A stretch of 64,000 bases of DNA from assembly GCA_015489765.1 (NCBI GenBank), contig WFZC01000198.1, positions 21,076-85,075 of the forward strand, read 5' to 3'. The translations under genes and the position numbers were made by a program. This document shows, piece after piece, positions 42,486 through 52,234 of the stretch. The stretch is from Desulfobulbaceae bacterium (GTDB taxonomy: Bacteria; Desulfobacterota; Desulfobulbia; Desulfobulbales; Desulfobulbaceae). The notes below the pieces were generated by a model that was not told where the DNA came from, ran no database searches, and was given only the letters and a program-made list of their open reading frames with translations. Position 1 is the stretch's first letter. Every line of letters starts with the position of its first letter.

Positions 42486-43931
42486 ATGGCTGCGACAACC
42501 GCCTCTTCCCGGCCCAGGGACCTGGCCGCTGTCTGCCGCCGGGTGCGGGAAAAGTCGGAAAGTTACGAAAAATACAATTTCAGCAGTAAGTTCAATGAGT
42601 TTTTAAAGGCATTTTTTGATCTGGCCCAGGAGTTTGATTCCCTCGAGGATTTTTACCGGATCTGTGTGGCCGTGCCGCTGGAGATGACGGAGCTGGCAAG
42701 CGCTCTGTATCTCAGGCAAAAGGGCGAACAATCGCTGTTGCTTGCCTGTGACAGTGAACATGGGATCCCGGCCGAGCCGGTGGTTGCCGATCAGGCGATC
42801 CGTCTGCAGGATTTTCCATACGAAACCGGGGACAAGTATGTTGTCCCTATCTGCAGCAAACAGCCACAATCCGTTGTCCTGAAGGCAGCAGCGGATGATG
42901 GAGAACAGGGCGTGGAGTCCCTGCCGGAAGAGCAAGGTTTTTGCGGCATGGGCCGGCTTCTCGGTATGTTTGCCGTTGGACCATTGACCGCGCTTTCTGA
43001 CTCGGACAAGTTTTTCTTTGTCAAGTATGTCAACAGGATAGGATTTAATCTGGATAATCGCCTCATCGCCCGCCAGAATATTGATCATCTCAAGTTCATC
43101 AATTCCCTTGTCATGGACATAGAGCACAATGTTATTGTGCCAAACATGTATTTCCTCCATCTGTTTAACCAGTTGAAGAAGAAGATTGTTGAGCTGCACC
43201 ACCTTGAAGAAACGTTAACAAAGGCATTATCCACTGACGGGGACGAGGCCGATCATAAGGGATGTATCAAAGAATGCAGCAGGATCCGGGAAGAACTGCT
43301 GGGCTATCATCAGGAACTGGTCAAGCATCATGCCAATATCAGTCTGTTTCTGGAAAGTCTGTTCAGACGTGAACATTTCCAGAAAGGGCATCTAGTTCTC
43401 CATCCAAAACGCTGTTTTGTGGAAAAGGAGATTATTCTTCCCCAGCTCGAACATTATACCACCCGTCTCAGGGCGGCCGGTATAACGGTGGAACGTCCGG
43501 ACAACATGCTGGACGAGGAGTTCCAGATCATGGTGGATATCGGCCTGCTGGCCCAGGTGTATGCCAACCTGTTTTCCAACGCCGCCAAATATACCCGCGA
43601 GATCAGGACCAGTGACGGGGTCTCCCGGAAGGCTATTGCCTATGGTCGTGAAATAGTAAATGATTTTCCAGAGCCGGGCCGACAGGGAATAAAGTTTAAT
43701 GTCTTTACCACCGGCCCCACCTTTTCCGATGAAGAGGGCAAGGCCCTTTTCCTTGAGGGCAGGCGTGGCCCGGGGTGTGAAAACATCCCCGGCACCGGTC
43801 ATGGGCTCTCCTTTATTCGGCATGTGATCGAGCTGCACGGCGGCACTGTCGGGTATGAGAGCACTCCGGAGGGCAACAATTTTTATTTTATCCTGCCTGT
43901 GGGCTCGCCGGATCGTCAGGATCCTTCCTGA
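42486..43931 (+). CDS. Sensor histidine kinase-like protein
   Basis: The 481-residue soluble protein starts 1 bp after the pyrR stop. An N-terminal GAF-like region (about 40-190) is followed by a helical segment with Met-Asp-Ile-Glu-His-Asn near 218 (candidate phosphoacceptor His), long helices to about 300, and a C-terminal HATPase domain: Asn-Leu-Phe-Ser-Asn-Ala-Ala-Lys-Tyr near 363 (N box), Gly-Pro-Gly-Cys-Glu-Asn near 425 and Gly-Thr-Gly-His-Gly-Leu near 434 (G2). No membrane helix is present, so it would sense a cytoplasmic signal. No response regulator gene is adjacent. Confidence 0.78.
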   Translation: MAATTASSRPRDLAAVCRRVREKSESYEKYNFSSKFNEFLKAFFDLAQEFDSLEDFYRICVAVPLEMTELASALYLRQKGEQSLLLACDSEHGIPAEPVVADQAIRLQDFPYETGDKYVVPICSKQPQSVVLKAAADDGEQGVESLPEEQGFCGMGRLLGMFAVGPLTALSDSDKFFFVKYVNRIGFNLDNRLIARQNIDHLKFINSLVMDIEHNVIVPNMYFLHLFNQLKKKIVELHHLEETLTKALSTDGDEADHKGCIKECSRIREELLGYHQELVKHHANISLFLESLFRREHFQKGHLVLHPKRCFVEKEIILPQLEHYTTRLRAAGITVERPDNMLDEEFQIMVDIGLLAQVYANLFSNAAKYTREIRTSDGVSRKAIAYGREIVNDFPEPGRQGIKFNVFTTGPTFSDEEGKALFLEGRRGPGCENIPGTGHGLSFIRHVIELHGGTVGYESTPEGNNFYFILPVGSPDRQDPS

Positions 43932-43980
43932 ACCCCTGTAAAATTCCGATTGTCGGAAGCAACATTTTGTTCATTATTCC

Positions 43981-45072
43981 ATGAATCAGGCACCTCTTAT
44001 TGTCCACACTGACTGGTCCCGAAGCTGGGGCGGCCAGGAAATACGGACATTGACGGAACTGCGTGCCATGAAGGTGCATGGATTTCGGGTTGGGTTGATC
44101 GTGCGCAAGGGCGCAGAACTGGCCGCGCGGGCACGGGCAGAGGGGATACCGGTTTATTTTATTGATTTTTCGTCAAAATTTAATGTGGTAGCCTGGCGGG
44201 AGCTCTATCGACTGTTCAGACGTCTCCGGCCGGCGGTCCTCAATACCCATTCTTCGGAGGACTCCTGGATGGCCGGTTGTGTGGCCCGGCTCTGCCATGT
44301 GCCACTGGTTATCAGGACCAGGCATGTGCTGGCCCCCATATCCAGCTCGCTTAGTTATAATCTCTTTGCCGATGTCATCTTTGCCTGCAGTGAATCCATT
44401 GGCCGACAGCTCACCGACCAGGGGGTCACGCCGGCGAAAATAGTTGTTCAGTCAACCGGTATCGATGAACGCCGTTTCCGTTTTTCCGAACAGGACCGGA
44501 AACAAATAAGAGAAAAGTATCAGATCGGCCCGGATGATATCCTGGTGGGCAATGTGGCCTTTATCCGCCACTACAAGGGTCATGATTTTATTGTTCGTAC
44601 AGCAGCGAAGATGCCGGAAAATTTTAAATTCATGATTGTCGGCGGCGGTGATGACCTGCCGCTTCTGCAACAGAGCATTGAGCGGGCCGGAGTTGGGGAT
44701 CGTTTTATTCTGCCCGGGCACAGGGAAGACCCCGAACGATTTTTTTCCGCTATGGATATGATCTTTTTTTCCTCATACGAGGGTGAGGGGATCTCCCAGT
44801 CCTTTATCCAGGGGCTGCTCTACGGACTGCCCCTGCTGACCTGTAAAACCCCTTCGCTGATGGAACCCCTTGCCCTGGTGGAGAAGTACCGCGTTGTTGA
44901 CTATGGCGATACCGAAGATGCCGCCCGCAAGCTGCTGGAACTGGCAGATGATCTGCAACATGATGCCGCTGATGTCGAGCGGCAGCGGCAGGCCATTGCC
45001 GAAAAGTATGGCTTGCAGACCATGATCAGAACCATTCTCTCGGTCTATGAGGAGCACGGTATTGCCCTCTAG
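43981..45072 (+). CDS. Family 4 glycosyltransferase
   Basis: The 363-residue GT-B enzyme has His-Thr-Asp-Trp-Ser-Arg-Ser-Trp-Gly-Gly-Gln-Glu near residue 10, Asn-Thr-His-Ser-Ser near 90, Gly-Asn-Val-Ala-Phe-Ile near 190 (Rossmann joint) and Ser-Ser-Tyr-Glu-Gly-Glu-Gly near 262, where Glu contacts the nucleotide-sugar phosphate. Its Arg-Lys-Gly/Glu-type N-terminus resembles LPS-core transferases that add sugars to heptose or Kdo. It opens the LPS cluster. The following gene starts 44 bp after its stop. Confidence 0.88.
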   Translation: MNQAPLIVHTDWSRSWGGQEIRTLTELRAMKVHGFRVGLIVRKGAELAARARAEGIPVYFIDFSSKFNVVAWRELYRLFRRLRPAVLNTHSSEDSWMAGCVARLCHVPLVIRTRHVLAPISSSLSYNLFADVIFACSESIGRQLTDQGVTPAKIVVQSTGIDERRFRFSEQDRKQIREKYQIGPDDILVGNVAFIRHYKGHDFIVRTAAKMPENFKFMIVGGGDDLPLLQQSIERAGVGDRFILPGHREDPERFFSAMDMIFFSSYEGEGISQSFIQGLLYGLPLLTCKTPSLMEPLALVEKYRVVDYGDTEDAARKLLELADDLQHDAADVERQRQAIAEKYGLQTMIRTILSVYEEHGIAL

Positions 45073-45115
45073 GCGACAGAAACCAGGCCCGAAGGGACAG
45101 GCCGGACATCATGGG

Positions 45116-47368
45116 ATGGAACTTCTTGCCCCGGCCGGCAGCTTTGCGGCCTTTGAAGCGGCGCTTGAGCAGGGGGCGGATGCAATTTATGTCGGGGCGC
45201 CGGGATTCAATGCCCGGGCGCTCAGTCGTGATTTCTCCTTTGGCGAGATCGACTCCATGGTTAGACAGGCCCATGACCAGGGAGTGAAACTCTATATCGC
45301 CATGAACAGCCTGGTCAAGGAAGATGAATTACCTGCCGCCATAGAGGCCCTGTCCTGTTTCCGGCAGATTGGAGTCGATGCCCTTATCCTTCAGGACCTT
45401 GGTCTGCTCCACATCGCCCGTACCTGGTTTCCCGAGCTTGTTCTGCACGCCTCGACCCTGATGTCGGTGCATAATTCCCTGGCCGCTGAAGCGCTGAGGC
45501 GCCTTGGTTGTGAGCGGGTGGTTCTGGCCCGGGAGTTGACCATTGACGAGATGGCCGAAATTGCCGGCAGGACAGAGGCTGAAATAGAAGTGTTTGTCCA
45601 TGGCGCCATGTGTTTTTCCTATTCGGGCCTCTGTATGTTTTCCAGCCTGCACGGCGGCAGGTCCAGCCTGCGGGGCCAGTGTGTGCAGCCATGCAGGCGC
45701 CATTATTCCTGGATGAAACCAGGACGTACCGGCAAAAAACAGGGGCTTGCCTCGTATCCCTTTTCCATGAATGATCTTTGCGGTGTTGATCTGTTGCCCG
45801 AGTTGGAGAAGGCCGGTGTGGGCTGTTTGAAGATCGAAGGCCGGATGAAAAGCGCTCAGTATGTCGCCAACACCGTGGCCGCTTATCGTCTGGCCCTGGA
45901 CAGTCTCGATGGGTCCGATGAGGAACAGGAAAAGGTCCTGCGAGAGGCGCACCGGCTCCTTGATGCGGCCATGGCCAGAAAACGTTCCAGCGGCTATATG
46001 CTCTCCCCGCAGCCAGCAGGGGCAATTTCTCCCGGGATTTCAGGAAACAGCGGCCGCTTTCTGGGCAGGATCACCGGGGTTCGCAGGCAGAGGTCCGGGC
46101 AGGGAAAACAGGGCAAGTATCTGCGGTTGGTACTGGCAGCCCCGGTTTCCGAGGGAGATCGGTTGCGTCTGCACCATGAAAAAACAGGCGAGCGGGCCAG
46201 TTTTACCCTGCGGTTTATGACTGTTGACGGCCGCAGGAGCAAAAGCGCTGCCAGCGGCAGCGCCGTGGAAATAGGGTTGCCTGACCGGATAAGAGGAGTT
46301 GGGCACGATTTCCGGGGCAGCCTCTTTCAGGTCGATGTCAGGGCAAGGATTGTGGCCGAACGGTTCGGGCAGCGAAGGCGCCGCAAACTTGCTGGTCGAA
46401 AAGTAGAGCCGGACCGGAGGCTCGTGGAGCGAATCATTGGCCATCTCTGTTGGCGGCAGGACCGTACTCGGGAGAGACAAACCGGCAAGGGACATACGGG
46501 CAGGCGGTTTGCGGCCAGGGGCAGGCGGCAGGGGCCGGGCGAGCTGCCCTGGTGGGTTGTTCTGGGCTCTATTTCCGGGCTGCGGCAAAGGCTGCCGGTG
46601 CGGCCTGCCCGTATAATCCTGCCGCTGTCGCGGGAAAATATGCGCGATCTTGAACGTCCGGGACTAAAGAAAAAAAAATACCGGTCCCGGATCATCTGGC
46701 GTCTGCCGCCGATAGTGCCTGAGTCTGAACTCCCCTGGTATGAACAACAGGTAGAAACTCTGCTTGCAGCAGGATACTCCTGTTTTGATCTGGGCCATTT
46801 CAGTCAGTACGGGTTGTTTTCTTCCGTAGGGCGACAGGAGAGGCGATGGCTGGAATTGTCTGGTCATTACACCCTTAATCTGCTTAATTCAGCGGCCCTT
46901 GCAGCGGTCTCTGCCCTGGGTTTTCGCCGGGCACTGTTTTCCCTGGAAACAGAGGCAGGAAACCTGGCGGCAGCGCTTGCCCATTTCAGGAACCGGCAGG
47001 GCCGGATAGGGAAGAAACATGGAGGCCGCAGGCCGGGGCTGAAGGTTGGGCTCTATGTTTATGGCCGGCCGCCCCTGTTTACGGCCCGACTGGACAGCGA
47101 GCATTTTCAGTATCGAAAAATTTTTGTCAGTCCACACCAGGAAGAGTTCACCCTTGAGCATCGGCAGGGGCTTACCCTGGCAAGATCCCTGATTCCCTTT
47201 TCCCTGCTGTCATGGCAGGATGAGCTTCAGAAGAGCGGTGTTGATTATCTGCTTTTGGACCTGTCCGGCGGGCCGGTGAAAAAGGAAGCACCCCTGGTCG
47301 GCACCCTTCTTGCCGGCAGCCGGAAAATGCGCGTGCTCTCCGGGAACTTTCATTCCACCCTGGTATGA
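45116..47368 (+). CDS. U32 family peptidase/RlhA-like protein
   Basis: The 750-residue protein begins Met-Glu-Leu-Leu-Ala-Pro-Ala-Gly, the classic U32 start, which sets the start codon here despite an open frame further upstream. Glu-Val-Phe-Val-His-Gly-Ala-Met-Cys-Phe-Ser-Tyr-Ser-Gly near 160 and Lys-Ile-Glu-Gly-Arg-Met-Lys-Ser near 240 are the family signatures, with clustered Cys that in RlhA-type proteins serve tRNA/rRNA hydroxylation via Fe-S. The C-terminal half is Arg/Gly-rich and resembles DUF3656 proteins. Its place among LPS genes is probably incidental. Confidence 0.85.
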   Translation: MELLAPAGSFAAFEAALEQGADAIYVGAPGFNARALSRDFSFGEIDSMVRQAHDQGVKLYIAMNSLVKEDELPAAIEALSCFRQIGVDALILQDLGLLHIARTWFPELVLHASTLMSVHNSLAAEALRRLGCERVVLARELTIDEMAEIAGRTEAEIEVFVHGAMCFSYSGLCMFSSLHGGRSSLRGQCVQPCRRHYSWMKPGRTGKKQGLASYPFSMNDLCGVDLLPELEKAGVGCLKIEGRMKSAQYVANTVAAYRLALDSLDGSDEEQEKVLREAHRLLDAAMARKRSSGYMLSPQPAGAISPGISGNSGRFLGRITGVRRQRSGQGKQGKYLRLVLAAPVSEGDRLRLHHEKTGERASFTLRFMTVDGRRSKSAASGSAVEIGLPDRIRGVGHDFRGSLFQVDVRARIVAERFGQRRRRKLAGRKVEPDRRLVERIIGHLCWRQDRTRERQTGKGHTGRRFAARGRRQGPGELPWWVVLGSISGLRQRLPVRPARIILPLSRENMRDLERPGLKKKKYRSRIIWRLPPIVPESELPWYEQQVETLLAAGYSCFDLGHFSQYGLFSSVGRQERRWLELSGHYTLNLLNSAALAAVSALGFRRALFSLETEAGNLAAALAHFRNRQGRIGKKHGGRRPGLKVGLYVYGRPPLFTARLDSEHFQYRKIFVSPHQEEFTLEHRQGLTLARSLIPFSLLSWQDELQKSGVDYLLLDLSGGPVKKEAPLVGTLLAGSRKMRVLSGNFHSTLV

Positions 47369-47422
47369 TTTCTCCCATGCTTGACAAAGCAAAAGCGGTT
47401 GACTACTACTGTAGGTTTTTTG

Positions 47423-47466
47423 GCAATTTCCGTCACGCTGGAAATTGCAAGAGAGTTGCAAGAGAG
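47423..47466. other. Hairpin and short direct repeat upstream of msbA
   Basis: GCAATTTCC (47423-47431) and GGAAATTGC (47440-47448) form a 9-bp perfect stem with an 8-nt loop. Two tandem copies of TTGCAAGAGAG follow (47445-47466). There is no U-tract; the site lies in the short gap before msbA and may affect its leader RNA. Confidence 0.45.
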
Positions 47467-47502
47467 CGGGCCGGTTTCGGGACAGGTGACAGTAAAAAAA
47501 TC

Positions 47503-49233
47503 ATGACCAACAGGGAAATCATATCCAGGCTGTACCAGGTGCTGGCCCCCTATCGCGGTAAACTCATCATCGCCATGGTGGGGATGGTCATTGTCGCCGG
47601 GTTCAATGCGGCCCAGGCCTATATGGTCAAACCGCTTCTCGATGAGATCTTTGTCAACAAGGACAGGGTATTGCTCAACATTCTTCCTCTGGCCCTGCTG
47701 GCGTTGTTTCTAATCAAGGGAGTTTTTTATTTCATCTATTCCTACCTGCTTGAATGGGTGGGCCAGTGCGTGATCAGGGACCTGCGCAATACCCTGTATC
47801 AACATATAAACCGGTTGTCCCTGTCCTTTTTTCACAAAATGCCCACCGGGGAACTGATCTCAAGGATAATGAATGATGTCGCCATGCTGCAGGGAGCGGT
47901 TTCCCATGCCCTGATCCGGGTATTGCGGGATTTTTTTTCAGTGGTCGGCCTGTTGGGGGTCATCTTTATCATGGATTGGCGTCTGGCCCTGATGTCCATG
48001 ATTATCCTGCCCCTGGCCATTGTCCCCATTATCATCTTCGGAAAAAAGTTTCGCCAGGTTTCCACCCGCTACCAGAAAAGCATCGGCAAGGCGACCAATA
48101 TCCTGCATGAGACCATCGGCGGGGCCAGGATCGTCAAGGCTTTCTGCATGGAAAAGGCGGAAGAGAAGAGATTTGCCGGCCAGATTCAACATCTTTTCAA
48201 TACCCTGATGACCGAAACCCGCTACCGGTGCCTGTCTCACCCCATGATCGAATTTCTGGGCGGGGTGGCCATGGCCCTGATTATCTGGTTTGGTGGTATG
48301 CAGGTGTTGAAGGGACATTCCACCACCGGTACCTTCATGTCCTTTCTGACCGCTCTTATCATGCTCTATGAACCGATCAAGGGGGTGAGCAAGATTAATT
48401 CCACCATCCAGTCCGGGCTGGCGTCGGCAACCAGGATTTTCAGTCTGCTTGATATTGCCCCTGATATTGTGGAACGGGATGATGCTGTCGAGCTGCCGCT
48501 CTTTCACGATACCATTGAATACCGAAATGTGACCTTTTCCTATGGCGAAGACGAGCCTGTCCTGCACGGGATAAATCTCAAGGTGCGATGCGGTGAGGTA
48601 CTGGCCGTGGTTGGCCCCTCGGGTGGCGGAAAAACAACCCTGGCCAATTTGCTGCCCAGGTTCCATGACGTTGGGGACGGGGCTGTTCTTTTAGATGGCC
48701 ATGACATCCGTGATGTGACCCTGCATTCGCTGCGCAGGCAGATTGCCCTGGTGACCCAGCAGACAATCCTTTTTAATGATACGGTCCGCAATAATATCGG
48801 ATACGGCAGTCCGGACTGCAGTGAAGAAGAGATCAGGCGGGCGGCGGAGGCGGCGTTTGCCCTCAAGTTTATTGAAGAACTGCCCCAGGGCTTTGATACT
48901 GTTATCGGCGAATCCGGGGCGCGATTATCCGGTGGCCAGCGGCAGCGTATCTCCATTGCCCGGGCAATTTTAAAGGACGCGCCCATCCTGGTTCTGGACG
49001 AGGCCACCTCATCCCTTGACACCGAATCCGAGCGCAAGGTGCAAAAGGCCCTGGAAAATCTCATGAAAAACAGGACAACCATTGTCATTGCCCATCGTCT
49101 GTCGACCATTAAAAATGCCGATCGTATTATTGTCATGCAAAATGGCCGGCTGGTGGAAGAGGGCACCCATGAAAATCTTTTGCAGCTTCAGGGGGTGTAC
49201 GAGGGACTGCACTCCATGCAGTATGGTACCTGA
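47503..49233 (+). CDS. msbA: Lipid A/phospholipid flippase MsbA (ABC half-transporter)
   Basis: The 576-residue protein is a full ABC half-transporter with about six helices (1-320) and a C-terminal nucleotide-binding domain: Gly-Pro-Ser-Gly-Gly-Gly-Lys-Thr-Thr near residue 372, Leu-Ser-Gly-Gly-Gln-Arg-Gln-Arg signature near 476, and Val-Leu-Asp-Glu-Ala-Thr-Ser Walker B near 500. It acts as a homodimer in the inner membrane, flipping lipid A-core to the periplasmic side. The ATG at 47503 gives the usual length (about 580). It is followed 78 bp later by an O-antigen ligase gene, which fits. Confidence 0.92.
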   Translation: MTNREIISRLYQVLAPYRGKLIIAMVGMVIVAGFNAAQAYMVKPLLDEIFVNKDRVLLNILPLALLALFLIKGVFYFIYSYLLEWVGQCVIRDLRNTLYQHINRLSLSFFHKMPTGELISRIMNDVAMLQGAVSHALIRVLRDFFSVVGLLGVIFIMDWRLALMSMIILPLAIVPIIIFGKKFRQVSTRYQKSIGKATNILHETIGGARIVKAFCMEKAEEKRFAGQIQHLFNTLMTETRYRCLSHPMIEFLGGVAMALIIWFGGMQVLKGHSTTGTFMSFLTALIMLYEPIKGVSKINSTIQSGLASATRIFSLLDIAPDIVERDDAVELPLFHDTIEYRNVTFSYGEDEPVLHGINLKVRCGEVLAVVGPSGGGKTTLANLLPRFHDVGDGAVLLDGHDIRDVTLHSLRRQIALVTQQTILFNDTVRNNIGYGSPDCSEEEIRRAAEAAFALKFIEELPQGFDTVIGESGARLSGGQRQRISIARAILKDAPILVLDEATSSLDTESERKVQKALENLMKNRTTIVIAHRLSTIKNADRIIVMQNGRLVEEGTHENLLQLQGVYEGLHSMQYGT

Positions 49234-49311
49234 ACTGAGAGCGGACGGAGCAGTGACTGGCCTGCAGACGATGTGACGGCATGGAAGCGAGTTATGGCTG
49301 AGGACAGGGAA

Positions 49312-50556
49312 ATGAAGGTGTGGCAACGGATCAGGACCGGTGCCGGACGATTGAACCGGATTCTTCCCGCTCTGCTGGCGTGTGCGTTGCCGTTATCCAC
49401 CTCGGCGGTCAGTGTGTTATCATTGTGTATTCTGCTACTCTGGGTGGTGGAGGGGAAATTTGGGCAGAAATGGCGGGTCATCACAGCCAATCCGGTGGTT
49501 GTTGCGCTCCTTGCCTATCTTGCTGTGCTGGCCATCGGTTTACTGTGGAGCCCTAATGTCAAGGCAGGATTGATTGTGCTGCAGGCAAGATGGAAAATCG
49601 CCCTGCTGCCCGTGTTTTTAACGGCAATTGACAGCAGGCGCCGGTCATTCTATGTCTGGGGCTTTCTGATCGGGCTTGTTGCGGCCATGCTCATGACCTA
49701 TCTTGCCTGGTTCGGCTTCCTTCATTACAGCGATATCTCCCAACACCACCTGACCCATAATACCTTTCATGTGGTGTATAACCCACTGCTCGCCTTTGGT
49801 ATTTACCTGGTAATGCATGAGGCTGTCTGGGCAAAGGCCGGAAAAGGTTTCCGCCTGGGCCTGGCGCTGTTGGCTGCCATCATGACCTTTAACATGTTCA
49901 TTACCGAGGGACGTGCCGGCCAGCTGGTTTTTTTTGTTCTGCTGGCCCTGTTTATCCTGCAGGTGCTGGCGAAAAACCGTATCAAGGCAGTTGCTGCTGT
50001 CTGTTTGCTGGTTCCGGTCATATTTTATGGCGGCTATCGTCTAAGCCCCGTCTTTCACCATCGGGTGGATGCGGCCCGGTATGAGATTGCCCGCTTCCAT
50101 ACCGATCCCAACACCTCGGTCGGCCAGCGGCTGCGGTTCTGGTGCAACTCATGGCAGATTATCCGGCAGCATCCGCTTCTCGGAGTGGGTACCGGTGGTT
50201 TTCAGGCGTCCTATGCCGATATCAATCACAAGCTCAGCCCAACCTGTGTGGCAACCGATAATCCCCATAATCAATATGTACTGGTGGCGGCAATGGTTGG
50301 TATTCCGGGTATCATTGCCCTGCTGATGATTTTTGCCGTCATGTTTCGACAGGCCTGGGTAAGCCATGACCACTGGCGCCGCGTCCGTTTTGCCTTTCCC
50401 CTGTTTTTTCTTACCATCATGTTGACGGAATCGTATCTGAGGGTATATGAAACCGGCTTTTTCTTTTCCCTTTTTGCCGCTGTTCTGTATGCCCTTCCGC
50501 AAGATAACAGGCAGTCGGCTGCCGTTCAATCCGATGCCGGGGAGCTGATGGCATGA
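49312..50556 (+). CDS. O-antigen ligase/polymerase family membrane protein
   Basis: The 414-residue protein has about 11 helices and the Wzy_C/WaaL signature: a large periplasmic loop after the middle helices with Arg near 263 and Trp-Gln-Ile-Ile-Arg-x-His-Pro-Leu-Leu-Gly-Val-Gly-Thr-Gly near 295, then Pro-His-Asn near 330. WaaL-type enzymes join lipid-linked O-antigen to lipid A core. GAGGA lies 8 bp before the ATG at 49312; two upstream ATGs are also in frame. The stop overlaps the methyltransferase gene by 4 bp. Confidence 0.85.
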   Translation: MKVWQRIRTGAGRLNRILPALLACALPLSTSAVSVLSLCILLLWVVEGKFGQKWRVITANPVVVALLAYLAVLAIGLLWSPNVKAGLIVLQARWKIALLPVFLTAIDSRRRSFYVWGFLIGLVAAMLMTYLAWFGFLHYSDISQHHLTHNTFHVVYNPLLAFGIYLVMHEAVWAKAGKGFRLGLALLAAIMTFNMFITEGRAGQLVFFVLLALFILQVLAKNRIKAVAAVCLLVPVIFYGGYRLSPVFHHRVDAARYEIARFHTDPNTSVGQRLRFWCNSWQIIRQHPLLGVGTGGFQASYADINHKLSPTCVATDNPHNQYVLVAAMVGIPGIIALLMIFAVMFRQAWVSHDHWRRVRFAFPLFFLTIMLTESYLRVYETGFFFSLFAAVLYALPQDNRQSAAVQSDAGELMA

Positions 50557-51356
50557 GTTGTCCGGTCTGTGGTCATGATCGTGTTTTTGTCCGCTATACC
50601 ATTGGGGCGTACAATCTTAAATGCTGCCGTCGGTGCGGGCATGCGGTCACCGAACCCATGCCGGAGCCTGCAGAGTTGGCGGCCCTGTACGATCAAAGGT
50701 ATTTTGCGGCCCATTATGAGGATGTCGCGCCTGGTGATCCCGGATTTGGCAAACACATTTGCCGGGAGGATCACCGTATCAACTTTGTGAAAAAGTATAA
50801 AAAACGAGGGCAGCTGCTTGATGTGGGCTGCGGCAGGGGCTATTTCCTGTATGGTTGCCAAAAGCGTTTTGTCTCTGTCGGGTTTGATATCAGTCCGGCA
50901 AATAAAGATTTTATAACCCGAAAGCTTGGTCTGGAATTTGTTGATAATCCCGGGGAAATCAGGCAACGCCGTTTTGATGTCATTACCTTCTGGCACAGTT
51001 TTGAACATTTTCCAGAGCCAGAGAGACAGTTGGCCTTTTTTACCGAGTTACTGGCTGAGGATGGAATAATTATTGTTGACGTGCCGAACCATGATTCCAT
51101 TGATGCGTTCATGGAGGGAGAGGATTGGCCGGGCTGGGACCTGCCGTTTCACTGCCATCATTTCACGCCCAGGTCCCTTGCCCTGCTCATAAAACGGTAT
51201 GACCTTGAGATAATAGGACAAAAAACGTATCATTGCGGCTATATAAGAAAACGGCTTGCCAAAAATCCCATCACCCGTCCGTTTGCCAGGCCCATAGCCA
51301 AACTCTTTCCCGGCTCTTCTATCCTCTTTGCCTGCAGGAAAAAAGAACAGCGATGA
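50553..51356 (+). CDS. SAM-dependent methyltransferase with N-terminal zinc-ribbon-like motif
   Basis: The 267-residue protein starts Met-Ser-Cys-Pro-Val-Cys-Gly and has a second Cys pair (Cys-Arg-Arg-Cys-Gly near residue 27), so it probably binds zinc. The Methyltransf_23-type domain follows with Leu-Asp-Val-Gly-Cys-Gly-Arg-Gly near 90 and Phe-Trp-His-Ser-Phe-Glu-His near 146. It is coupled to its neighbours by ATGA overlaps on both sides, in an LPS cluster, so it likely methylates an O-antigen or core sugar. Confidence 0.85.
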   Translation: MSCPVCGHDRVFVRYTIGAYNLKCCRRCGHAVTEPMPEPAELAALYDQRYFAAHYEDVAPGDPGFGKHICREDHRINFVKKYKKRGQLLDVGCGRGYFLYGCQKRFVSVGFDISPANKDFITRKLGLEFVDNPGEIRQRRFDVITFWHSFEHFPEPERQLAFFTELLAEDGIIIVDVPNHDSIDAFMEGEDWPGWDLPFHCHHFTPRSLALLIKRYDLEIIGQKTYHCGYIRKRLAKNPITRPFARPIAKLFPGSSILFACRKKEQR

Positions 51357-52219
51357 CCCCGGATATCTGTATTGTCATCGTCAACTATAATACGGGAACA
51401 CTCCTGGCCCGCTGTCTTGATTCCATCAGAAAGGAGAAGGATGACAAATGCCGAATAATTGTGGTTGACAATGGTTCGGTCGATGGCAGTCCCGAGTTGT
51501 TGCAAACCGATTATCCGGAGATAGAACTCATTGCCAACACCGAAAACCTGGGTTTTGCGGCGGCCAATAATCAGGCAATTAAACGGTGCAGGGAGGAACT
51601 GCTTTTTTTCCTTAATCCTGATACGGAACTGCAAGCTGGCTGCCTGCGGGCAATCCGCAAATTTATGGAGTCACATCCCGAGGTCGGGCTGGCCGGGCCA
51701 GTGATTATCAATCCGGATGGAAGCCCGCATCCTGCCGTGGAATACAGCTACCCGGCAGGCCGTTACAGCGGCGGATGTTTTGATGATCTTCCAGGAAAAA
51801 TTGCCTGGATACTTGGCGCCGCCATGGTCGCGCGCAGCTCTGTCATTGCTGCTGTTGGCGGTTTTGACACCCGTTTTTTTTTGTACGCCGAAGACATAGA
51901 TCTTTGTCTTGCAGTGAGAAAGGAGGGGTGGCAGCTTGCTGAAATACCGGAGGCAAGGGTCATGCACCTTGAAGGACAGAGCGAAAAAGGAACGCCTCTT
52001 GCCGAGGTCATGGCGCGTAAGGTACGATCAGAACTCATCTTTTTAAAAAAACATTATGATGCCGCTACCGTGCGGAAGATACGGCGTGTCCGTCTGCTGG
52101 AGGCGTGGTGGCGGCTCTGTTGCCTGCGTTTTGCAAGGTTTTTCCTGGAGTTGCCGGCAGATAAAAAGGAGAAATTGATCAGGTATGAGGTCGTGGCCAG
52201 ACTGTACGGCGAGACTTGA
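51353..52219 (+). CDS. Family 2 glycosyltransferase (rhamnosyltransferase-like)
   Basis: The 288-residue enzyme begins at an ATGA overlap; the open frame extends upstream within the preceding gene. Motifs are Ile-Val-Ile-Val-Asn-Tyr-Asn near residue 7, Val-Val-Asp-Asn-Gly-Ser-Val-Asp near 38, Leu-Asn-Pro-Asp-Thr near 85 and Tyr-Ala-Glu-Asp-Ile-Asp-Leu near 180, the WbbL-like arrangement. It is soluble and would extend core or O-antigen chains at the cytoplasmic face. Confidence 0.88.
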   Translation: MTPDICIVIVNYNTGTLLARCLDSIRKEKDDKCRIIVVDNGSVDGSPELLQTDYPEIELIANTENLGFAAANNQAIKRCREELLFFLNPDTELQAGCLRAIRKFMESHPEVGLAGPVIINPDGSPHPAVEYSYPAGRYSGGCFDDLPGKIAWILGAAMVARSSVIAAVGGFDTRFFLYAEDIDLCLAVRKEGWQLAEIPEARVMHLEGQSEKGTPLAEVMARKVRSELIFLKKHYDAATVRKIRRVRLLEAWWRLCCLRFARFFLELPADKKEKLIRYEVVARLYGET

Positions 52220-52234
52220 GATCAGGGTATTACA

